64,000 nt of DNA. It comes from JAABTH01 sp964492615. Lineage in GTDB: Bacteria > Bacillota > Dethiobacteria > DTU022. The stretch is from assembly GCA_964492615.1 (NCBI GenBank), contig CAZBKZ010000003.1, positions 1 through 64,000 on the forward strand. The letters are read 5' to 3'. The notes under the pieces are model-generated. The model saw nothing but the letters and a program-made list of their open reading frames with translations. It made no database searches and was not told where the DNA came from. Positions within the stretch are counted from its first letter, which is position 1. Each line of letters opens with the position of its first letter. The position numbers were made by a program, and so were the translations under genes. Shown one piece after another: positions 26,491 to 35,225 of this stretch.

Positions 26491-27063
26491 ATGTCCCCGG
26501 AAAAAAGCGATACAAGAACAAAAATACTGGAAACTGCTGCTGAAATTATCGGCAGGGAAAAAAATCTTAATCTGACCATCAGGGAAATTGCCGGCAGGGC
26601 CGGTGTTAATCTTGCCTCTGTTAACTATTATTTCGGTTCCAAGGAAAAACTGTTTGAAGAAGTCGAGATGCAGTTAATGGAAAATATTCGTCTGATCTAC
26701 ACCAACCTTGAAAACAGGTCATTACCGATTAAAGAAAGATTAATAAACTGGGCAGACAACCTGATAAAAAACCTAATCGACTACCCGGGAATCATTTACC
26801 TGATCGGCACCAGGGTTTTAGAGCGGGAAAATACCAGCCTTAATATCTACCTCGGTCTTCTCGAAACTGATATCACACCGCTTGTCAGGGAATTAACCGG
26901 TCTTATAACTGATGAAGAAATTAAGTTTAAGGTGATACAATTAATTTCCGGTATCGTATATCCTGTTCTGATTTTATCCAGTGAAAACGAAGCATCCGCC
27001 ATAGATATTACCGATGATGCCGTTCGCAGAAAATATGTGACTTCCCTGGTGACCAGCATCTAG
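26491..27063 (+). CDS. TetR/AcrR-family transcriptional regulator
   Basis: This 190-residue repressor has an N-terminal helix-turn-helix (LTIREIAGRAGVNLASVNYYF, given in part) followed by KEKLFEEV and a variable ligand-binding domain. It is the last gene of the exporter operon, 13 bases after the coiled-coil gene, with GAGGTG before the ATG. It probably represses the operon through the inverted repeat at 22382-22402. Confidence 0.9.
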   Translation: MSPEKSDTRTKILETAAEIIGREKNLNLTIREIAGRAGVNLASVNYYFGSKEKLFEEVEMQLMENIRLIYTNLENRSLPIKERLINWADNLIKNLIDYPGIIYLIGTRVLERENTSLNIYLGLLETDITPLVRELTGLITDEEIKFKVIQLISGIVYPVLILSSENEASAIDITDDAVRRKYVTSLVTSI

Positions 27064-27186
27064 AATCGAAATAAGGGAACCAGGCCTGCCAACTCTTTTT
27101 ATAAAGAGGACAACAGCTGACAGGATAAAAAACTGTGATGTTGAAATTAATCATAGCTTCACATAAAAGCCAGGGAGGTTAAGCGG

Positions 27187-28641
27187 ATGAATGAAGGTCA
27201 CTCCGTGCTCAGAATCAGCAAAAAAGCTTTTATCCAATCTTTCATTATTCTTCTAATATTAATTATTTCGGCCGGGTTGCTTAGCACGGCGATTCCAAGC
27301 GGGAGCTATGAAAGGACAGAGGTTGACGGACGGGAGATAATTATACCGGGCTCATTCAGCTTCGTTGATGCCCCTGATTATCCTTTCTGGCGCTGGTTAA
27401 CTGCTCCTGTAGAAGTACTCTGGGGTCCCGACGCACCTACTATCATTACAATTATTTTGATCGTTCTTTTCATCGGTGGATCATTTGCCCTGCTTGATCA
27501 GGCAGGGGTTCTCAAGGCTGTTATTGCCAGGGTTGTCCTGCGAATGGGTAACCGTAAATATATGCTTCTCGCCATTATTGTTCTCTCTTTTATGCTTTTT
27601 GGTGCTCTGCCGGGAATTTTTGAAGAAGTGGTGATCTTAGTCCCGGTAATGATCGCCCTGGCTTACCTGTTGGGCTGGGACGTTATGACCGGCCTGGGAA
27701 TGAGCATCCTGGCTATTGCTTTTGGATTTTCTGCAGCACTGGCCAACCCTTTTACAATTGGAGTAGCGCAAAGGCTGTCAGCGTTACCTGTCTTTTCAGG
27801 TATGGGCTTAAGGGCAATAGTTTTCCTGGTTATATATTGCATACTCACAATCTTTTTGGTGCGTTATGCCAAAAAGATTGAAAAAGACCCCTCTGCTTCA
27901 CCTGTTTACCTTGAAGATGAAAACCTGCGAACAAAATTCACCCTGACCTGCGAGGAACTGGAAACCCAGGCCGACCCGCGCCTAAAAAAATCTGTAATAT
28001 TATTCATCATATCACTGGGGTTGATTGTTGCCGTAAGCATCGGCGCTTCGTTTATCAGCGCTATTTCAGCTATTACACTGCCGCTTGTCGGCCTGCTCTT
28101 TCTGCTCGGGGGAGTAGGTTCTGCAATACTGGCCGGGATGAAACCCGGAAAAACAATGAAGGTCTTCACCAATAGTGTTGGCGCCATCTCTCCGGCTATA
28201 ATTTTGATTTTGATGGCTGTAAGCGTAAAACATATTATGACCAATGCCATGGTAATGGATACAATCCTCGATTACGCTGCAAGGGCCATTGGCGGAGCTT
28301 CACCTTTTACAGCTGTCCTTCTAGTCTATGGCCTGGTTCTGCTTCTTAATTTTTTCATTGGTTCTGCATCGGCAAAAGCTTTCCTGGTTATCCCCATTAT
28401 TGCACCGCTGGTGGATCTTGTTGGTGTAACCAGGCAGACCGCTGTCCTGGCTTTCGCTTTTGGCGATGGCTTCAGCAACGTTCTCTATCCAACCAATGCT
28501 GTACTGCTTATTGCCCTCGGACTGGCAGGGATCAGTTATATCAAATGGTTTCGCTGGGTCATCGGCCTACAGCTTCTGGTGCTTGCAGTTACAACCGCTT
28601 TTCTGCTGGCAGCGGTTGCTATCGACTACGGCCCCTTTTAA
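27187..28641 (+). CDS. YfcC/C4-dicarboxylate anaerobic carrier-family membrane transporter
   Basis: This 484-residue protein has about 12 hydrophobic segments and matches the YfcC-type family (PF03606), whose members exchange or import basic amino acids or dicarboxylates. Features include an extracytoplasmic loop after helix 1 (GSYERTEVDG) and a conserved LPGIFEEVVILVPVM segment. A second-half SASAKAFLVIPIIAPLVDL segment and FGDGFSNVLYPTNAVLLIAL follow. GGGAGG lies before the ATG. No catabolic partner is adjacent. An arginine deiminase gene exists 12 kb away, so arginine/ornithine exchange is possible but unproven. Confidence 0.83.
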   Translation: MNEGHSVLRISKKAFIQSFIILLILIISAGLLSTAIPSGSYERTEVDGREIIIPGSFSFVDAPDYPFWRWLTAPVEVLWGPDAPTIITIILIVLFIGGSFALLDQAGVLKAVIARVVLRMGNRKYMLLAIIVLSFMLFGALPGIFEEVVILVPVMIALAYLLGWDVMTGLGMSILAIAFGFSAALANPFTIGVAQRLSALPVFSGMGLRAIVFLVIYCILTIFLVRYAKKIEKDPSASPVYLEDENLRTKFTLTCEELETQADPRLKKSVILFIISLGLIVAVSIGASFISAISAITLPLVGLLFLLGGVGSAILAGMKPGKTMKVFTNSVGAISPAIILILMAVSVKHIMTNAMVMDTILDYAARAIGGASPFTAVLLVYGLVLLLNFFIGSASAKAFLVIPIIAPLVDLVGVTRQTAVLAFAFGDGFSNVLYPTNAVLLIALGLAGISYIKWFRWVIGLQLLVLAVTTAFLLAAVAIDYGPF

Positions 28642-28657
28642 GATAATCTACAGTCTG

Positions 28658-29218
28658 TTATCGTTTACCGAGCAGATGAAATATCGATTTTGTATCTGGA
28701 TCGACATTGCCGAAAAAGAGAAATATAACTATTTCTTCGAGAAAACCTAAAACATAAAGTAATACAACCAGCCGGACGAACCAGGTTACATCAAAAAAGA
28801 ATGATGATATAATTACAAAAAATACCAGTACAGCATTAAAACGAAGAATAATCGTATGCATCATTACAGGGCGCCTGAAAAGGATAGCCGAAATAATAAA
28901 CGACAAGCCGAGAAGAGAGAAAAATATAGTCAGATATACACTGTTTGCTGCAACAGCATCAGGTTGTAGACGATAGAGGAAAAATGCAGATGAAATATAA
29001 AATAGCAAATCGGCGAGGGAATCAAGCTCTTTACCAAAATGCGACACCATTTTTAACCTGCGGGCGATGAGACCATCAAAAAAATCTGTTGACCCAAGTA
29101 AAATATAACCAACAAGAAACGGGTAATAATGTCCATTATAAAGCAAAATGAATAAGAGCGGCAAAAAAACAATCCTCGATGCTGATAACAAGTTGGGAAT
29201 TGTAAAATATATCGCCAA
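28658..29218 (-). CDS. CDP-alcohol phosphatidyltransferase family protein
   Basis: This 186-residue membrane enzyme would transfer a phosphatidyl group from CDP-diacylglycerol to an alcohol acceptor. The full family motif is present near residue 40: DxxDGxxAR, eight residues, G, three, D, three, D (DFFDGLIAR ... GKELDSLAD). About five membrane segments are visible. A TTG at 29218 has AAGGAG nine bases upstream; the GTG at 29227 overlaps that site and is unlikely. The acceptor alcohol is not evident. Confidence 0.87.
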   Translation of the reverse strand: MAIYFTIPNLLSASRIVFLPLLFILLYNGHYYPFLVGYILLGSTDFFDGLIARRLKMVSHFGKELDSLADLLFYISSAFFLYRLQPDAVAANSVYLTIFFSLLGLSFIISAILFRRPVMMHTIILRFNAVLVFFVIISSFFFDVTWFVRLVVLLYVLGFLEEIVIFLFFGNVDPDTKSIFHLLGKR

Positions 29219-29302
29219 ACAGTTCACTCCTTCAGTTTAGTTGGCTAATCTTATCACAAAATGTTTACTTGATCTATGCCTTCATTGAAAATATAAATAG
29301 CC

Positions 29303-31051
29303 TTATAAAAAGCAGAAATTATCTACATCAAATAGTCCTCGGTCTGTTATTTTTAAGGCAGGAATTACCGGAAGAGCTAAGAAAGATAAAGTCAGAAAAG
29401 GTTGGGGCAGCCTGGTGCCCAGGGATTCTGCCGCTTTTAACAGCATTTCCATTTCCGATGCAACCTCGACCGCAGTTTTAACTGTCATTAGTCCGCCAAT
29501 CTGCAAGGGCAGGTGAGCTTTTACCCTACTGTTACCATCTACCACGATGAAACCACCCCCGGTCTCAGCTAAACGGTTAACAGCAACAGCCATGGCTTCT
29601 TCATCTGCACCGGTGACTATTATGTTATGTGAATCATGGGCAACAGTAGAAGCCAGGGCTCCTTCCTTTATACCCATACCTTTAACCAGGGCAAGGCCAT
29701 AGCGGCCGCTGCCCCGATGCCTCTCAATAACAGCAATTTTATTCAAGCCCATTGCCTTAATTCCTGTTACCTCTCCGTTACCATCGAGTGGTATATCAAG
29801 AAATAGTTTTTCGGTTAACAACTGCCCGGCGATTAAACTTATAACCGGTTTCCTGGCTGAATCTGCTCTGATGCAAAAATCATCCGCTTTATATATTTTC
29901 CCGGTATCTACTGTTTGCATAGTATGAGCCGGTAGCTTACTACTTTTTACCGGAGTGACCAGCCTGCCTTTACTGGCAACTACCTTCCCATTTTTTATAA
30001 CCATTTCTGCATTAAAAGTTTTTAGATCTTTAAATGCAACCAGATCAGCCTTGTATCCGGGGGCAAGAAGACCACGGTCAAACAACCGGTAATGACGGGC
30101 AGGGTTATAGGTTGCCATTTTTAAAGCCAGGTAGGGATCTAAACCCATAGAAACTGCATTACACAAGAGATCATCAAGGTGTCCTTTCGAAATTAATTCA
30201 GCCGCCTCACGATCGTCGCTGCCAAACATGAAAAATTCAATATTATCTTCATTAACAAGTGGCAGCAGTTCTTTCAGGCTTGAAGATGCAGAGCCGTGAC
30301 GAATTATTACTTTCATTCCATTCTTGATTTTTTCCGCTGCCTCTCCCCTTTCAACACACTCATGATCGGTGCTGATCCCGGCAGATATATAGGACTGAAG
30401 GTCGGTTCCTCTTAATCCGGGTGCATGTCCGTCAACAACTTTCCCCACTTCCAGGGCTATCGCGATTTTCTCTAAAACAGCTGGATCTGCATTAATAACG
30501 CCCGGGTAATTCATCATTTCGCCGAGGCCGATCACACGGGGATCCCCGAGCAGCTCCTTAATCTGCCTGGCATTTATTTCTCCACCGGCGCTTTCCATTT
30601 CTGTTGCCGGCACACAAGAAGGTGCTGTCATGAAAAAATCGCAGGGCAGATTATCAGCAGCATTTATCATCATTTCTACGCCTTCAATTCCTAAAACATT
30701 GGCTATCTCGTGAGGATCGCTGATAACTGTTGTAGTGCCGCGAACAGCTATAACTCCGGCCAGTTCCGGTGGAAAAAGAAGGGTGCTTTCTATGTGCAAG
30801 TGTGCATCAATTAAACCCGGGGTTAAGTAACTGCCATTTATATCAATTACTTCCTGACCCTTTGTATAAGAATCTCCAATTGCAGCAATACAATCTCCTT
30901 CAATAGCCAGGTTGGTAGTGGTTACTTTTTTGTTGAACAAGTCAACCAGGCGAGCATTTGCAATTAAAAGTTGCGCCGGTTTTTCTCCACGGCAGACTGC
31001 CAGACGTCCGGAGATTACTTCGTTTGAAAATGTTGTTTTCTGTGCATCCAT
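29303..31051 (-). CDS. ade: Adenine deaminase
   Basis: This 582-residue metal-dependent amidohydrolase converts adenine to hypoxanthine and ammonia for purine salvage. Signatures include DAHLHIEST near the N terminus (first metal-binding His pair), SDPHEIANVLG, VDGHAPGL and the DHECVERGEA segment. The C-terminal domain ends with IVVDGNSRVKAHLPLQIGG, typical of Ade. The ATG at 31051 follows GGAGG; the upstream ATG at 31111 is rejected. No purine riboswitch is visible in the upstream 100 bases. Confidence 0.93.
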   Translation of the reverse strand: MDAQKTTFSNEVISGRLAVCRGEKPAQLLIANARLVDLFNKKVTTTNLAIEGDCIAAIGDSYTKGQEVIDINGSYLTPGLIDAHLHIESTLLFPPELAGVIAVRGTTTVISDPHEIANVLGIEGVEMMINAADNLPCDFFMTAPSCVPATEMESAGGEINARQIKELLGDPRVIGLGEMMNYPGVINADPAVLEKIAIALEVGKVVDGHAPGLRGTDLQSYISAGISTDHECVERGEAAEKIKNGMKVIIRHGSASSSLKELLPLVNEDNIEFFMFGSDDREAAELISKGHLDDLLCNAVSMGLDPYLALKMATYNPARHYRLFDRGLLAPGYKADLVAFKDLKTFNAEMVIKNGKVVASKGRLVTPVKSSKLPAHTMQTVDTGKIYKADDFCIRADSARKPVISLIAGQLLTEKLFLDIPLDGNGEVTGIKAMGLNKIAVIERHRGSGRYGLALVKGMGIKEGALASTVAHDSHNIIVTGADEEAMAVAVNRLAETGGGFIVVDGNSRVKAHLPLQIGGLMTVKTAVEVASEMEMLLKAAESLGTRLPQPFLTLSFLALPVIPALKITDRGLFDVDNFCFL

Positions 31052-31211
31052 AATTCTACCTCCATTTTTTGAATGTCTTTTAGTTATACCGGACAAGTAA
31101 GCATAAAGCACCTGGAGAATCTTATAGCAACAAGAATATTAATCTATTCTATTTTATCAAATAAATAAATTTGTAATCGAATATGTTTTATATCTCAACG
31201 CCGCTATTTTA

Positions 31212-31772
31212 CTATTTTTCGCTGAGCTTCCTTCTCAGGTAAGACATTAAACCGGCTGCAACTGCAAAAGCGCTTAATCCAATCAGCAGCCATTTAGCAA
31301 TTGTGAACAGGGGGGTTGCCTGGGCCAGAACAACAGTAGGCTGGGGATACCTGTACATTACCACGGAGGCGGCAATATTTTCAAGGATATCAAAGGAAAA
31401 AGCGTAAACAGGAAGTAATTTTACCGGGTAAGCAAAACGTCTAACCCCTGGGGATCTATAAATACAGGTCAGCAAAACTAAAAAAAATAAAAGGTAAATC
31501 ACCGGCCAGAGAATATCAAAAGTATATTTCTGCATTATATAGTAAGCCCTGCCCGACTCTCCATATTCTTCAGCCATTGTATACAATTCATCTGCGGAAT
31601 ATAAAAACGAAGTATCCGGCGAAGTTGTTACCCCTGTCATTTCAGTTAAACTTTCGGACATATTCGGAAGCAGTAAGACAGTGAAAAGCAAAAAGATTGA
31701 TAGACTATCAACTACAAACCCGGATTTAACTTTTTCTTCAAGCCACAGAAAAAGACGGGTAGTTAAATTCAA
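31212..31772 (-). CDS. Membrane protein of unknown function
   Basis: This 186-residue protein has four hydrophobic segments: residues ~20-40, ~85-105, ~118-135 and ~150-175. A loop of about 45 residues rich in Ser, Glu and Thr lies after the first. No known domain is recognised. The start is TTG at 31772, with GGAGG about ten bases upstream. It lies about 160 bases from the divergent-direction end of the adenine deaminase gene and about 110 bases after the HDOD gene, all on the minus strand. Confidence 0.6.
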   Translation of the reverse strand: MNLTTRLFLWLEEKVKSGFVVDSLSIFLLFTVLLLPNMSESLTEMTGVTTSPDTSFLYSADELYTMAEEYGESGRAYYIMQKYTFDILWPVIYLLFFLVLLTCIYRSPGVRRFAYPVKLLPVYAFSFDILENIAASVVMYRYPQPTVVLAQATPLFTIAKWLLIGLSAFAVAAGLMSYLRRKLSEK

Positions 31773-31884
31773 ATTGTTATTCCTCCGCTGGGAAACAGTG
31801 ATAAAAAACCGAGGGGGTTCCTGATTCCGGCAATAGAAAGGTTCTCAGCATTTTTAAGAACAAGCCCGTTTAAGCTTTTTACCT

Positions 31885-32727
31885 TTAAAAAGTATCGCCA
31901 TCTATTAAAATATCAACTATTTCTGCCATTATCTCTTCAAGATCTGAGTCTTTTATTTCCAGTAGATCCATTGCATCCTGATCTAGAGGGTATAGTAACC
32001 CGTCTACCCCGAGACCCAGGCCCATCTGCATGGTTGCTGCATCGGCGACATGGACAATTGCTGTCAGTTGCGGATTAATTACTGCCTTACCCGGTTCATG
32101 GTGGCAGGTTATTGCTTCTGTTAAATCATCTGGCAGCTTCCATTTTTCAGCTACTTTACCACCCAACACCGCATGGTTATAACCGAAAATATTATCCTCA
32201 ACTTCGTTAAACGGTATTTTCTCTTCATTAACCACGTCGATAACCTGCTGATAAGTATCACACATAAAGCTATTTAAAATCAATTTTCCTATATCGTGCA
32301 GGAGAGTAGCCGTATAAGCAAGTTCAACCGACCTGAATCGAATTTTTTTTGCCAGTATACGGGCAAATACTGCCGAACATTGTGAATGCTTCCACAGTTC
32401 GCCTTCATCCATGGCATAACCTTTCAGCTCTTTTTTTAGTATTTTACTGACCGAGGCAGCGAGGACTATGCTGCGAACTGCATTGAAACCGATTAGAATT
32501 ATAGCATCCGTAACGGTAGCGATGCGTCTCGAATAACCGTAGTAAACTGAGTTGGCCAAACGTAAAACCTGAGCTGTCATTGCCTGATCCTGGTTAAGCA
32601 CTGCCTGGATATCAAAAGCAGTAGAATCAGGATCTTCAGTAAGCTCCATCACCCTTGTAACAATTTGAGGAAGCGCAGGGAGCTCGTCGACTTCAGAGAC
32701 AATGTTTTCAAGCGTTAGTTTTGTCAT
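31885..32727 (-). CDS. HDOD-domain signalling protein
   Basis: This 280-residue protein is almost entirely an HDOD domain, a divergent HD-related fold used in bacterial signalling. It begins LPALPQIVTRVMELTEDPDS, has a central AQVLRLANSVYYG and carries HDIGKL near residue 145. It has no attached receiver or GGDEF domain. HDOD proteins may bind regulators or modulate second-messenger systems. GGGAG precedes the ATG. A strong promoter lies at 32801-32772 on the minus strand. Confidence 0.88.
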   Translation of the reverse strand: MTKLTLENIVSEVDELPALPQIVTRVMELTEDPDSTAFDIQAVLNQDQAMTAQVLRLANSVYYGYSRRIATVTDAIILIGFNAVRSIVLAASVSKILKKELKGYAMDEGELWKHSQCSAVFARILAKKIRFRSVELAYTATLLHDIGKLILNSFMCDTYQQVIDVVNEEKIPFNEVEDNIFGYNHAVLGGKVAEKWKLPDDLTEAITCHHEPGKAVINPQLTAIVHVADAATMQMGLGLGVDGLLYPLDQDAMDLLEIKDSDLEEIMAEIVDILIDGDTF

Positions 32728-32771
32728 TCTTTTCTCCCCCGGAGAAACAATTATTTTGTTCCTGTTTTTTA

Positions 32772-32801
32772 ATTATAACAATTTTCTGCCACAAACGTCA
32801 A
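32772..32801 (-). promoter_or_regulatory. Promoter of the HDOD gene
   Basis: TTGACG (32801-32796) and a perfect TATAAT (32777-32772) on the minus strand are 18 bases apart, about 45 bases before the ATG at 32727. Confidence 0.7.
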
Positions 32802-32913
32802 CGAAATCATTGGACGGGTTGTTCTAATCAGTAGTGGAACAGTAAACAGCTTAGTTGTGTTACAATAAATGTCGGAATATCGTTCAAATAATTAAGTGGG
32901 GGGTAAGATAATA

Positions 32914-33420
32914 ATGCAAATGATTCAGCTTGCAAGTGTTCCGAACAGCCTGGACAGTTTTAAAAAAATATATTCGGATTTACAGGATACGCCTGAAGGA
33001 GCAGCGGCAGCAATGATCCTTGCACTACTTCTTTATACAGAAAACAGTGAAGATGGGGAGGCTGCCCTGAGCCTGGCAGTACATCCGGACCAGCTGGCCG
33101 CAGGAGGGGGCAACAAGTTAAACCAGCGCAGTTTAAATCTGATTAAAATGCAAATTAAGGATAAAAAGTACCATATGCAATCTTATTTTAAAGATACTTT
33201 ACCGGAGAATAATTATGTCCTGCCCGCTAAGCCTTACATTCTTGAATTTACAACTAACCCACATAGCGGAAACGCTGGAAAAGGAACTTTAAAACTTTTT
33301 ATTAAATCCTCCGGAGCCGACTCACCACGTCCGTTATCGGTAAAAATTGATCAATCGGGAAAGTGGAAGGCTATAGAATGGAGCAGCCTTTTATCCGGTA
33401 TAAGAAAAAACAGCCCTTAA
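32914..33420 (+). CDS. Conserved hypothetical protein, no recognised function
   Basis: This 168-residue soluble protein is not recognised with confidence. It has an N-terminal helical half with AAAAMILALLLYTENSEDGE. The C-terminal half is beta-rich (KPYILEFTTNPHSG, LKLFIKSSGADSPRPLSVK) and ends in a positively charged tail. There is no signal peptide. The ATG at 32914 has GGGGGGT ten bases upstream; the GTG at 32896 would overlap it. The stop codon sits in a hairpin (AGCCCT at 33412-33417, AGGGCT at 33425-33430) that may act as a weak terminator. It is divergent from the HDOD gene. Confidence 0.65.
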   Translation: MQMIQLASVPNSLDSFKKIYSDLQDTPEGAAAAMILALLLYTENSEDGEAALSLAVHPDQLAAGGGNKLNQRSLNLIKMQIKDKKYHMQSYFKDTLPENNYVLPAKPYILEFTTNPHSGNAGKGTLKLFIKSSGADSPRPLSVKIDQSGKWKAIEWSSLLSGIRKNSP

Positions 33421-33549
33421 CAGCAGGGCTATTTAAAAGGGAACTTTTTTAACAAAACAGCTTTAAACGGAAAGTATAAAAAGCCTGTTTTTCTAATTTA
33501 TTCATTTCTTTTTATTAATAGACCCGCTGTCTTTATGCACCGGGCAAAA

Positions 33550-33714
33550 TCAATTCTTTTTAAACATACTTACTACGAGGGCAATAACCAAACCGATCAC
33601 AAATCCACCGATTAAACCATTAGTATGGTATAGTAACACACCAAGCAAAGGAAAAACGGTGAAACCAATAATGACAATGATCAATGGAAGCAGCTTAATA
33701 CCAAAAATAACCAT
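33550..33714 (-). CDS. Small membrane protein, 54 residues
   Basis: A short gene starts with an ATG at 33714 preceded by AAGAGAAGGG and ends with TGA at 33550-33552. The product begins MVIFGIKLLPLIIVIIG, has two hydrophobic helices (residues ~3-26 and ~32-50) separated by YHTNG, and ends FKKN. Two helices, a Gly-rich second helix and a positively charged end are typical of small clostridial membrane proteins. The function is unknown. It lies alone in a 611-base gap (33421-34031). Confidence 0.6.
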   Translation of the reverse strand: MVIFGIKLLPLIIVIIGFTVFPLLGVLLYHTNGLIGGFVIGLVIALVVSMFKKN

Positions 33715-33998
33715 CCATCCCTTCTCTTCTTATATTTTGCTGTGCTGTTATCAGTTACCGGGAATAGTTGCAAAACGGAATATTTAATCTATTTAATTAT
33801 ATATTATATGATAAGAAATAGTTAGGCAAAGGGTAAATAGGCTTGTGAAATTATGATACAAGCTGCTTATATACAATTAGCACACTGTTATTAAGATATC
33901 CTTTGAAAAACAGGATAATTTGATAGCTTATCACTTGCAAAACTTTCGGTTCACAGTATCCCCCGGAAAAGTTTTATTCCATTTAACCTTTTCAAATC

Positions 33999-34031
33999 GC
34001 TGCTCAATCATTATGCATGGGCAGCAGTTTT
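33999..34031 (+). terminator. Terminator-like hairpin of a possible small RNA
   Basis: GCTGCTC (33999-34005) pairs with GGGCAGC (34019-34025), with one T-G pair, and is followed by AGTTTTTT on the plus strand. No plus-strand gene ends here. A possible small RNA from about 33800, with a further hairpin around 33895-33915, is one explanation. It overlaps the end of the ApbE gene on the other strand. Confidence 0.35.
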
Positions 34032-35114
34032 TTATTCCAACTCGTTAGTCGCGCCATAGCTGCGCAGCATACTTTTTAACCCATCGGTGATTTCAATGCG
34101 GCCGTCGTGAAAAACCCAGTATACTTCGACCCCTTCGAAATTTTCTGCCATTGCTTTACTCTCTTCAAAAGGCATTAGAAAAAGGGCAGTTGAAAGAAAG
34201 TCAGCCAGGGCAGCATCAGAACATACTACAGTCAAGGCCCGGTAGTAATTGCCCGGCATCAATGTATTAACGTCGATTATATGGTGCATGACCTGACCGT
34301 CAACCAGGTAATAGCGTTGGTAGTCACCACTACTCACCACTGCTGCATCCTGAACAAACACCACATCAAGCAGCCTCTCATCTTCTGCGACAATGGAGGC
34401 CTCGGGGTTCTGGATTCCCACTCCCCATTTATCGCGTATACCATCAAGCGGCCTGCCTATGGTCCGAATATTACCACCCGGGCTTAGAACTGCAGAGCGC
34501 AACCCTGCCTCTTTCAGTTCCTGAGCAACTATTTCTGTAGCAAAACCCTTGGCAACAGCTCCGACATCAAGGCTCATGCGAGGATCCGGAAGGTAAACCG
34601 TCCTGTTTTCCGGGTCTACAATCACCTGGTCAAGGTCGGTATAAAGAGCAGCTTCTCTCAACTCTTCCAGTGGTGGTATTCTTGCGCTTTCGGGATCATA
34701 TTCTGCTTCTTCGCGATAGTGACGCCAAATCTTCAGCACCGGTCCCAAGGCTATGTTGGTAGTATAACCTGTTTTCTCATACATCTCCCTGGAATAAATT
34801 ATTAGGTCTATGATTTCCTGCTCCACCAGAACCGGCTTTAACCCGGCGTTGTCATTTATAGTCTTGATGTTGTTAATCCCTTCGTAGTCTAAATAAATAT
34901 TATACAGCTTATGCAACTCCAGAAAGCGATCGTGAATCATAGTCATATAGCCATCGAATTCATCTTCGTTATCTGTATAAGCAACAACCTGTACAAGGGT
35001 ATCAAATGTATCAAAAAAAGAACTGCTATACCTTTCTTTCTCGCTTGTCTGACCACCGGAACAACCAGCCAGCAGAAAGGCAATAAGTCCTATAACAATT
35101 ATCCTAAACTTCAT
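34032..35114 (-). CDS. apbE: FAD:protein FMN transferase lipoprotein (ApbE family)
   Basis: This 360-residue lipoprotein (lipobox LLAGC near residue 18) belongs to the ApbE family, which covalently attaches FMN to Thr or Ser of extracytoplasmic redox proteins. ApbE signatures are FFDTFDTLVQVVAY near the N terminus, LDVGAVAKGFATEI in the middle, GGNIRTIGRPLDG and the HHIIDVNTLMPGN segment for metal and FAD binding. The ATG at 35114 is taken as the start. One at 35126 directly abuts the AGGGG site and is less likely. The neighbouring upstream gene encodes a duplicated lipoprotein, a plausible substrate or partner. Confidence 0.92.
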   Translation of the reverse strand: MKFRIIVIGLIAFLLAGCSGGQTSEKERYSSSFFDTFDTLVQVVAYTDNEDEFDGYMTMIHDRFLELHKLYNIYLDYEGINNIKTINDNAGLKPVLVEQEIIDLIIYSREMYEKTGYTTNIALGPVLKIWRHYREEAEYDPESARIPPLEELREAALYTDLDQVIVDPENRTVYLPDPRMSLDVGAVAKGFATEIVAQELKEAGLRSAVLSPGGNIRTIGRPLDGIRDKWGVGIQNPEASIVAEDERLLDVVFVQDAAVVSSGDYQRYYLVDGQVMHHIIDVNTLMPGNYYRALTVVCSDAALADFLSTALFLMPFEESKAMAENFEGVEVYWVFHDGRIEITDGLKSMLRSYGATNELE

Positions 35115-35163
35115 TATCCAATTCATCCCCTGTATTTTGGCTTCAATTACTTTAATAATATAT

Positions 35164-35198
35164 GAAACGCTCCCCGCAGTAAAATGGAGGAGCGTTTC
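35164..35198 (-). terminator. Hairpin between the duplicated lipoprotein gene and apbE
   Basis: Perfect 10-base arms (35164-35173 and 35189-35198) flank a 15-base loop just after the lipoprotein stop. The minus-strand tail is AT-rich. It may partly terminate, giving more lipoprotein than ApbE. Confidence 0.5.
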
Positions 35199-35225
35199 TC
35201 AAGCTCTGTTTAGTTTGCCAAATAT

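Noticed and set aside
31052..31211. Possible purine riboswitch upstream of adenine deaminase
   Set aside because: The expected three-way junction with its conserved loops is not visible, and the region is plain AT-rich sequence.
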